DNA from: Stratiolaelaps scimitus | Lineage: Eukaryota; Arthropoda; Arachnida; Mesostigmata; Laelapidae | Reading direction: 5' to 3' | Length of the DNA stretch: 64,000 bases | NCBI GenBank assembly: GCA_019614645.1 | Contig: JABWDB010000006.1 | Coordinates: 9,920,001-9,984,000 of the forward strand | In this document: positions 56,601 through 64,000 of the stretch, piece by piece | Layout: each line of letters begins with the position of its first letter | Position numbering within the stretch: position 1 is the first letter of the stretch | Notes under the pieces: model-generated | Seen by the model: only the letters and a program-made list of their open reading frames with translations | Databases searched by the model: none | Told to the model about the DNA's origin: nothing | Position numbers and translations under genes: made by a program

Positions 56601-57360
56601 TTGTACTTTGTCAGATTTCGTTGCTACCCTGAGCGGTCCCAACGAGCCCATTTTCATGCAACCAGGCATCGAGTTATTAACGTAAAAGACACAAGCAAGT
56701 CGTCCCTTGTGTCCCCCTCAGCTGCATCTCAAATCGTAATTTTTGTGAACGCTTCGTGGACGTTCTTTCCACACGAAAGTGAGTGGCTAACGGCTGCATG
56801 TAACTCCGATGTATCGGGGGTCAGTTTATGCAGGGTGAAATATCAGTCAAGGCAAGCTCTCTCTTGCTTCTTAGATTTGCTGTGTACATTGTTCGAACTA
56901 AACTCACTTCGACCCAGTACCCGGTGAATTTAGGTCGAACTCAGCGCAATATTAGAATTGCGTCTACGAACCGTGATTTACATTACGACTATGTCAAAGT
57001 CGGTGTATTTACGTCTCCGGCGAGGAGTTCATTGTTGTATATTTAGTTGGCAATGTTTAGACTACATTTACACTAATTCATATTAGTTAGCATTTAACTC
57101 AACTGTCCTCCGATGAACACGCGCATTCGGGTGCATTTTCCGTTTGATCGGTCGCCGTAGAAAGTTCCGATTTCGCGAGCGTCTTCATATATTTTTCGTT
57201 TTATGTTGGCTACGTTTTATGGTGGCTTTTCGTTTTATGGTGCAATATCACTGGGTGTATTCCACTAATTGTATAGTGAATACTGAGTGGTTATTCTATC
57301 ATGTGTTTGTTTTCATCTCGGTATATAATGTTTCAAGACAAAAACTAGCAACTGAGCGCA
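53670..57360. other. No supported gene apart from dispersed repeat copy
   Basis: AT-rich; AGT repeats at 54208-54228, TTA at 54699-54713. Frames at 55.2-57.0 kb are short and unlike any family. One dispersed-repeat copy at 54269-54320. Confidence 0.5.
54269..54320 (+). repeat. Dispersed hairpin repeat, copy 1
   Basis: AAAAAGCAGTACCGGGGACG, then a TAATGTTG step, then ACTGAGAGTCAGCCCGAAAACC. The terminal 30 bp match the copy at 63236 with two differences. Confidence 0.75.
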
Positions 57361-57376
57361 TAAATTCTCTACGTAA

Positions 57377-57499
57377 ATGAAACTGAGGAAGCCCAGAAAG
57401 AGTCACGCCGCAGTCACGCAAACTACGTCTGGAATACTTTTGCCTTCTGTGCTTTCAAACCACGAAAAGGCCTTTGCCTTAGATTTAGGCATGGTTTAG
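57377..57499 (+). CDS. 40-aa ATG frame upstream of candidate exons
   Basis: ATG 57377 to TAG 57497: basic N-terminus (MKLRKPRKSHAAVTQTT) then Leu/Ser/Ala-rich. It overlaps the start of the exon at 57489 in a different frame. It may be a separate short frame or the first exon of the same gene with an unseen short intron. Start context is poor (T at -3). Confidence 0.25.
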   Translation: MKLRKPRKSHAAVTQTTSGILLPSVLSNHEKAFALDLGMV

Positions 57500-57748
57500 C
57501 TGTGCATCTCCGTTTTCGCTGGGGACGCTGTCACAGGTCCTGCCACGGCCATACGTTCTCCGCAAAGTAAAGGTAAGATAGAGATTTCTCTGCTATTTTA
57601 CGGCTGTACTCCATTCTACTTTGTTCACACTGTCCTGCAACAGAAAACAGAAGTGGCGTCAAAGGCGGTGTGCGGGGTGACGCCGGCCGACTTGGGAGAG
57701 TGGGTGGCGGTGTTTGTAACTGGACGGTGGACGGTGGTTGGACGTTGA
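57489..57748 (+). CDS. Candidate two-exon segment with 71-nt intron
   Basis: Exon 1 57489-57572: acceptor GCCTTTGCCTTAGATTTAG, 28 codons (WFSCASPFSLGTLSQ, then VLPRPYVLRKVK), donor AAG|GTAAGA. Intron 71 nt ending ACTGTCCTGCAACAG. Exon 2 from 57644 continues in phase 0 (KTEVASKAVCGVTPADLG) and on to TGA 57746. All three splice sites are good, the phases agree and GC rises sharply against the flanks. Alternatives: exon 2 may run to the GTGAGT at 57761 in another frame that joins in phase to the exon at 58024. No domain recognised. One of the best-supported gene candidates here. Confidence 0.4.
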
Positions 57749-58023
57749 GCCAAGAGACGGGTGAGTTGCGACCCCTGTTCGGGCCGGGGAGTTGGACTAA
57801 CTCTTTCCCATTGCAGCATGAACGGGTGATCTATGGAATAGATGGTGTGGATCCCGCTTTTCTTGTTCCTTGTGCTCGACAATGCGGTTTGACAGATGCT
57901 TCCCGCTGGACAGCCAACGCCCTAACGGGAGTCGGCGGGAGTGATGTCACTTTGGGAGAACAAGATACCCATTCCATTTCTATCTCTCTCTCTCTCCTTC
58001 CCTCTTTACCGCCTTCGATTCAG

Positions 58024-58148
58024 GCTGTAGCAAGAAGCAGGACTTGCTACACCTGAATGACACCCCTAAGGTGGTCGTCGGCACTTTTCCCAAGACAACA
58101 ACAGTGAGGTCAAAGGAATCCTTGGACAGGGAACAGGCATCCGCTTGA
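58024..58148 (+). CDS. Candidate terminal exon, 40 codons to stop
   Basis: A TC-rich tract and CCTTCGATTCAG end at 58023. The phase-2 frame reads CSKKQDLLHLNDTPKVVVG, then FPKTTTVRSKESLDREQ, and ends at TGA 58146, with AAG/CAG/GTG/GTC-type codons typical of coding DNA. It joins in phase to the frame ending at 57760 (GTGAGT donor, intron 263 nt). The LDRE motif occurs in cadherin repeats, but the rest does not match, so I do not assign it. A GTGAGG at 58105 could be an internal donor. Confidence 0.38.
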
Positions 58149-58159
58149 ACATTAGCACT

Positions 58160-60860
58160 GATTGTTACTTTCTACTCGTGTCTTACAGGTACCGAAGTTG
58201 CTGAGCGTCACGCAGATTCACCTAGTTGATGGGAGGTATGAAAACAAGAACACTTGAATGGGTCACTTGTACATTCGCGTTTGTTCGCTGCGCGTCTCAC
58301 ACAATAGCTAAATGATATACTATGGTATCAAAACATCGTAAGGCTTCTGGAAAACATTTGTGGTAGTAATCTAATATATGTATACTTATCATTCTAAAGC
58401 CGTCTTGATCCCTCTATATCACTGCAGTGCTGTTTGACACCTCGGTAAGTGGCAGATAGACTACGAATATAACCAGAGGAAAAATCTGAAAAGACAAGAT
58501 AAATAGGAGTATGCGGGATATATAGCTGTGACCCAACAGCTAAACTGGCATAATGGATGGAGCACCTTAGATCAATATCAGTATTTTTGACATTGACACT
58601 TCTAGAGAGCTGAATCACAAACTGCTTAATTATATGCCAGCGTCAAGTTACGCTATACCACTATCATTCTGCCACGAGGGTGAAACGCTTTTGATAGAAA
58701 TGGCTTGCACACGGTTTCCACACATGAACCTTGGGGACCATATCATATCGACTACGCCCATGGATTATAGCACTACACAAAATCGGTGTAGAATGAAGCA
58801 ATGCTAAAAGCAGTACCGTGGACTTCAACTATTGGCTGAGAGTCACTCCGATCAAACCTTGAAAAGAATAGCGTTTGCGGAAAAAATTTCCTCTTGAAGA
58901 TTCCACAAACCTTCCTCAACAATTCGTTTGTTACCTTGTCACAATGTCACTTCGTTATAGTGACACTTGTAAACGTATGTTATAAATGCGAATTTATTGT
59001 CTATTTTCCAAAATGTGATTATCCCTTCATCATTCGTAGAAATCTCGATTAGGCCACTGTTCTAAATGTATTGTATGCTTGTTTTCGAATTCAGTACACA
59101 CACACACACTCAGGACACGAATGAAAATCGAAACACAAACAAATCAAATATACTATCGCACTCGGTACGATCTGTGTTACTGTATTTATTCGATGGGAAT
59201 AGCAGACACATGAATATGATTAGCTGTATATTTCACCTCGCGAGCAGTTATCTGGGGGGGTCGATTTGGCACTAATTCTTGCTTCGGCTGGCTATTATAC
59301 CGCAGACCGTTCGATTCCATATTAAGGAGAACGGAGCGAGAAAGAGGAGGGAAGAAAAAGTATGAGAAGTAACGACTCAGAGAGCCAAGAAGATGCACAA
59401 TGAATGAATGAAGGTCGATGCGGACGACAGCTGGCAGACAGGCCCCATCCACCCCCAACTCAACAGGTTACAGTAGATGCCGCTTGACGGCGCAAACAAC
59501 AAATTACACTAGAGCCTCAGCTTGCATAGTGTACACATTCCCGCACTCGGTCTATGCCTGATCGCCTCGGAATAGTGAAGCGGTAAATAATGTTGGTCTC
59601 ACCCCAGCAGCCGAGGCAGCCAATTGCGGCGCGGCTGGTGGCTGAATAAGTACACGATATGGTGGTGGGTACACCAGTATCGACTCGAAGAGAAGACGAA
59701 CTGGTGGCTACGATGATCAACTACGATTACATTACTGCTACTGTTGTTAACGCCAACGAACTGGTTTTTACAAATGATCGCACTTCGTTATATAATCACA
59801 TAACGATGGTAGAACGGTGGCACTTCTAACAGACAACATTTATTAATAACAGATCATTTTCACAGTCCTCCATATGAAGGCACTTTTTATACAATACGTA
59901 GTGTGGTTTATTAACGGACCTGCAGTTGTTTTCTACAACGCTTAAGTTCTCGTAAAAAATTATAGTGATAAAGAAGTGTCGCAATGTCACAAGACTATAT
60001 AGAGCCACTATTAAATATCATTACTCATTTGTTTATTTACAAGATTAATTACACTGTATCGCCATCGTTAGGCAAGCCACGCCTTTTTTGTTAAATAATC
60101 TTGTACTTTTAACACAATAGTTACGATTCGCTTCATTATAATCTACAGCATACAACACAGCTGAGATATTTACTTGCATTTACGTGCATTTCTTGACCTC
60201 CCGCGAAAACACCTTAGCTGATTTGAGGGTTCTAATTTCACGAGGGAGCCAGCCCCAGACTACAGACAACTAAAGTACAAGGCAATTGCGGCTGAATTCT
60301 CTTACGACGAAATGGTCTCTCGAAGGCGGTTAGATCTCTTGACGACAGTGGTGATTGAGAGTATAATGGCACGCGGAATCCCCTCTCCATCTTGATAGTG
60401 AGAAGTGCGATGTGAGCCGTGTAAATCTCGCCTACAGACAGCAAGTAATCAACCAATTTCGAGAGTTACGATCACATATATGTCTAAAATAAGGGTCATC
60501 AAAAATGTCCCACAGTGTTGGAAAATGATAGTCTATAGCTCCCACAGCTCGTTTAATTCGGGTAAAATTCACGCAAAAAATCCGAAACACGTATCTCCTA
60601 AGCCAAAGGGCAACTGCCTCCAGAGCCGAGAGGTTAAATATCAGATTGGTGCATAAGTAATACATATCTTTTCATTTTATAATAATTTACAGATCTGATT
60701 CAATATAGTGTTCCTCGCCTTTCTTCGACTCTCATCTGTCTATTAGGCAGCATATGTGGATTCGGGGTTTAACAGCATCTCGTCCTGGGGGCGATCCATA
60801 CGTCCAGCAAATATGCAAATCTGCTTCTGTTTTGAAGTGCCTTTTCAGCAGGCCGGGCTC
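58160..60860. other. No supported gene apart from dispersed repeat copy
   Basis: Frames under 92 codons without motifs. Dispersed-repeat copy at 58788-58859, (AC)n at 59097-59109. Otherwise nothing seen. Confidence 0.5.
58788..58859 (+). repeat. Dispersed hairpin repeat, copy 2
   Basis: ATGAAGCAATGCTAAAAGCA, then GTACCGTGGAC, then ATTGGCTGAGAGTCACTCCG. It aligns with copies 1 and 3 over about 70 bp with scattered changes. Confidence 0.65.
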
Positions 60861-60874
60861 GATCAAATCTAAAC

Positions 60875-61048
60875 ATGGGGGTGTCTGATAGAGCTATATC
60901 TGAGCTAAGACCGGGTCCAGCAGAATTTTCCAGCCCAGATCGGAAACCGTCGCTCTTTGCGCCTCAACGGCTCTTTACTGACAATGTCTCGGCTGAGGTT
61001 ACTAAGTTGTCTCATCTAATAGTCTACGGAGATTTGACCAGTTCATAA
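60875..61048 (+). CDS. 57-aa ATG frame in good context, unidentified
   Basis: ATG 60875 has A at -3 and G at +4; open to TAA 61046. Balanced, polar sequence (MGVSDRAISELRPGPAEF, then PDRKPSLFAPQRL) with no repeat. The next frame (below) begins about 100 bp on. Together they could be parts of a mobile-element protein, as the region is bounded by a dispersed repeat, but no motif confirms this. Confidence 0.32.
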   Translation: MGVSDRAISELRPGPAEFSSPDRKPSLFAPQRLFTDNVSAEVTKLSHLIVYGDLTSS

Positions 61049-61092
61049 TAGAGCAACCCGTTCTTATCGAATCATCTAAACAGCATTACCTT

Positions 61093-61451
61093 ATGGCCTG
61101 GATCAAACAGGCAAATACATTTCTCATCTATCTTAACAATCTTGCTCGTCGTCAACTGTCTCTCGCGACCGTCCGACATCTTCCCAGCACTCAGATCAGT
61201 TTCGACCCACTTTTGCGAATACTACGCGGTCGCCTTCAGTTTCGCATTCAGCTTCACCAGCACTTTTGCCCCAGCACGAAAACAGTGAAGGAGACCATGT
61301 CGGATATGCACGTTTCTGGCCTATGTGTTTTGAGCCCTCTGGAATCACCTTAGAGACAGGCAGCCAAGAAACCTATAGACGCGGAATGTCTGAGGGAATA
61401 AGCCGGCAGAGTTTCAAGCATGTTGTACTTTTCCAGTCGAAATTGGAGTGA
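61093..61451 (+). CDS. Overlapping open frames, candidate exon near 61192-61451
   Basis: Two frames overlap. One has ATG 61093 and runs 86 codons to 61353. The other is open from 61138 to TGA 61449 and looks more protein-like after a very strong acceptor (CGACATCTTCCCAG ending 61192): SQHSDQFRPTFANTTRSPS, a Ser/Pro region, then GYARFWPMCFEPSGITLETG and a polar end. If the acceptor is used, the exon is about 260 nt. No family recognised. The dispersed repeat copy 3 follows at 61608. Confidence 0.32.
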
Positions 61452-61586
61452 TTTAAAGTTGATACATATTTCTTATACACCGAACCAATACTACCGAGCA
61501 GCAGACCCGGCAACAGCAGAGAGGGTTATTACACTCGAACGTCATTGGACTCTATCTTGGAGGACAGTTGGACATTTGCATTTAAA

Positions 61587-61595
61587 GGGGGGGGG
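61587..61595. repeat. G9 homopolymer
   Basis: Nine G followed by TCTCTCTCTACC, just before a dispersed repeat copy. Confidence 0.8.
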
Positions 61596-61607
61596 TCTCT
61601 CTCTACC

Positions 61608-61680
61608 ATATGAAGCAATGTCGAAAGCAGTTGTACCACGGACGTAAAATGTTGGGCACTGAGAATATGCCCGGACTTCA
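61608..61680 (+). repeat. Dispersed hairpin repeat, copy 3 (diverged)
   Basis: CATATGAAGCAATGTCGAAA, then GCAGTTGTACCACGGACG, then a GTTGGGCA...ATGCCCGG hairpin. The stem sequence has changed on both sides (GGGCA/TGCCC), keeping the pairing. Confidence 0.6.
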
Positions 61681-62548
61681 GCTCGTTCATTACAGTAAGT
61701 TATTCTAGTTATTAGGATGATTTGTCTGCAATGGGAAAGCTCTGTAGGGAATAAAAGCACCAGCATGGTACCATTAACATGATTAAATAACAGCATGATA
61801 TTAAGACGTTCTAATGCTATTGCGCAGAATACCCAGTCAACCTCGCTCTCGTCGCGCCTGACTCTGGGTCACCTGATCGGTACGGCCCTGGACCCGCATT
61901 CATAGCTGCCAGATCCGAATGCAAACATATGTAAATAAATAATAATATCTTAAGTCCCGTTCTCATGCAGTCATGGTCAGGAGGCGATTAGCAGAACGTC
62001 GACTTTTCCTGCACGTACCATAGATCCGTAAATAAGAAAACAAAACGTGGAAATCGATAAGCCGATGAATCTCATTAATATTAATTCGTATTGCAACCTA
62101 ATACGCGCTCCGCATCTGCCTGAACTAAAACCTAAAACCGCCGGCTTCTCATTCTACAGAAAATCAGAATTACAAGCAAACCACAAAAGAAAACCATCGT
62201 AGAACGTGGTATTTTTTTGGTTTGATTTTTTTTAGGTAAGCGCACAAATATGAATTTAAGCCTGCCAGCAAATATATGAATCTTCTCTTCGTTAGCCTGT
62301 AATGAAAGCGGCAGTAAATATAGAATGGAAATCATGGTAAATATGGAAAATATAGAATGCCCTGCTTTGCCGGATTCGGCCAAATAAAAGCAGCTCGGGT
62401 TCCCTAATAGTTCGAACCCGCTCATTCATTAACGTAATATTTTTGCTGTTAGCTGAAACTGTGTATTTTCTCAATTTTAGAAAAAGTGCATCTAAGACAA
62501 TTTTAACGTAAACATTTCTAATGAATATGTACACATACAATAAAATAC

Positions 62549-62570
62549 TATATATATATATATATATATA
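62549..62570. repeat. (TA)11 microsatellite
   Basis: Pure TA followed by CGTATGTATAC. Confidence 0.93.
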
Positions 62571-62613
62571 CGTATGTATACTTTTATATATTTGTATATA
62601 TTTATAGAATTCT

Positions 62614-62646
62614 AATAATAATAATAATGATGATGATAATAATAAT
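62614..62646. repeat. (AAT)n(GAT)n tract
   Basis: AATAATAATAATAATGATGATGATAATAATAATG simple repeat. Confidence 0.9.
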
Positions 62647-63213
62647 GCACCATTGATGGTTTTCATCTGACATTGTATGCTGTTTAGATGAATGCCGATT
62701 ATGTTGCCGTTGGTGCCGCTGTTTGTCGAACAGATGTGATGTTCCTGATGATAGTACAATACAAAGTGCTATACAGCGGCGGTCATAACATCTTTTTGCT
62801 GGACAGTCCGACTGGCCGCCATTCATATTCGTAATGGTAATCAGCTGAACTTTGTTCACCTGGTACCAACTGCCGAGGTAATAGCGGGGAGCATTCGGGC
62901 AGCAAACCCGATTGAAGAAAGTGAAGGTAAACTACAACAAAAACGAGAAGAAGATTACAATACGTTCAAGTACAGCGTCCACTGAATGAATGCTAGAGAT
63001 ATAGACGCATATGCATACAAGTACGTGTATACGATTTATATCGAGATATACATACAGGGGTGGATCTGCAGGTGGGTGCTCTGCAGGACACAACTGAGCC
63101 CGGGGGTAAATATCGATAGAGTCACTCGTATGGGTATAGATGGGTAGATCCACTCGATACAATGACGAGCGTATATAGGGAGGCGAATGGGGCGATTTCG
63201 TTGAGGTGCATGT

Positions 63214-63265
63214 ATCATATGAATGGACTGAGTTAAATGTTGGCTGAGAGTCAGCCCGAAAACCT
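63214..63265 (+). repeat. Dispersed hairpin repeat, copy 4
   Basis: CATATGAATGGACTGAGTTA, then AATGTTGGCTGAGAGTCAGC, then CCGAAAACC. The 3' 30 bp are nearly identical to copy 1; the 5' part retains the CATATGAA of copy 3 but has lost the GCAGTACC segment. Confidence 0.75.
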
Positions 63266-63269
63266 TAAT

Positions 63270-64000
63270 ATCGTGTGAATGAATCAGTCACTCCCAAATT
63301 TCCAAAATTAAATTTCGAACAGAGAAGGCCCGCAGCATCGTCCATAGTACTGTGTGTACTATTCGGAAAGAGTTATCGCTTGCATCGAAGGTTATGATCT
63401 GCCTCGATTTCCACCCAGTGACGAAAAAGTAGCAGTTCCTTGGAGCAGGCAAATGGCTTCGTGATGTAGAATTCAACAAACGAACGACAACACGACAAAA
63501 ATAGCACTTGCCCCACGCATTAGCTATACACGTGGTATCGAATTGATCTCTCATTTGAGCTGAGCTCCAAACTTTAAATCAGTTCAACTCTCATACGGCC
63601 ATTGAATTTTATCGCTCAAAGTAGACTCTGTTTGGGCGATTGTGTCGTTATAATGAAAAAGGACATATATGAAAACGAAACTCCAGGAGTCGCCTATGGA
63701 AGCCTGGGCTACCAATACTTTAGTCAGTGAATTGGTGGCAAGCAATGCAAGTCTTGAAGTGAAAGTTACTCAGCTAAGTCATACGCTCGAGTGATCTAAG
63801 CGAACTCGCTCTGCACGGCAGGCTCCACCCACTTCCATCCGTAATCTTCCAACGCTCCAAACAAGCTGTTGCATCGCACATCAGGCAACAAACAAATATT
63901 GCCTCAGATCGCTCCGTTCGTATTCCCATATCGTGTAGCGAGTCTCAAAAAGACTGTCATATCGTTAAACAGGATGATCCGTGATCATCGAGTGTCTAAA
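63270..64000. other. No supported gene to window end
   Basis: An 88-codon minus frame (63288-63554) has no motif. Nothing else is supported. Confidence 0.5.

Larger units (their letters stand above)
61700..63180. other. No supported gene; repeats
   Basis: Contains (TA)n at 62549-62570 and AAT/GAT repeats at 62614-62646. The 155-codon minus frame at 62292-62759 runs through both repeats and is rejected. Confidence 0.5.

Noticed and set aside
57981..57996. (TC)n as an independent repeat feature
   Set aside because: It forms the pyrimidine tract of a candidate acceptor, so it is described with that exon.
62292..62759. 155-codon minus frame
   Set aside because: Runs through TA and AAT repeats; remaining parts show no motif.
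1..64000. CRISPR arrays, rRNA genes, bacterial operons, phage or viral genes
   Set aside because: No spaced direct repeats, no conserved rRNA blocks, no collinear long genes and no recognisable viral protein motifs were seen on either strand.

Overview
This window reads as animal nuclear DNA. There are no operons or ribosome-binding-site-led genes. It is full of (TA)n and other microsatellites, and it carries tRNA-derived and TA-flanked terminal-inverted-repeat elements. The plausible coding pieces are short open segments bordered by GT-AG splice signals. An arthropod, possibly a mite-like genome with many short introns, is my best guess. That is inference from style only; no gene here is recognised well enough to name a species.

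No complete known gene can be identified. I see candidate exons and small genes that rest on open reading frame plus splice sites, start context or phase agreement, not on homology. The better clusters are: minus strand 2.9-3.26 kb and 8.9-9.23 kb; plus strand 13.4-17.6 kb; plus strand 20.0-22.6 kb; plus strand 25.2-26.2 kb; minus strand 35.4-36.24 kb; plus strand 57.4-58.15 kb and 60.9-61.45 kb. Four of the two-exon models imply introns of 66, 69, 71 and 71 nt. Random sequence gives many protein-looking frames, and several of these intervals are open in more than one frame, so all confidences are low to moderate.

The firmest features are repeats. A 225-bp MITE-like element with perfect 12-bp TATACAGGGTGG ends lies at 11.34-11.57 kb. 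A perfect 38-bp inverted repeat separated by 102 bp lies at 23.25-23.43 kb. A tRNA-like SINE head with a B box sits at 38.7 kb and a second, weaker tRNA-like stretch on the minus strand at 41.4 kb. A degraded mariner-like transposase remnant is possible at 39.25-39.4 kb. A dispersed element with a GGCTGA-GAG-TCAGCC hairpin occurs four times between 54 and 63.3 kb, always in the same orientation. About twenty (TA)n tracts punctuate the window, the most elaborate at 13.05-13.24 kb.

The long remaining stretches (for example 10.0-11.1, 18.0-20.0, 26.5-28.1, 29.2-35.4, 43.2-57.3 kb) look intronic or intergenic, holding only microsatellites and isolated uninformative frames.
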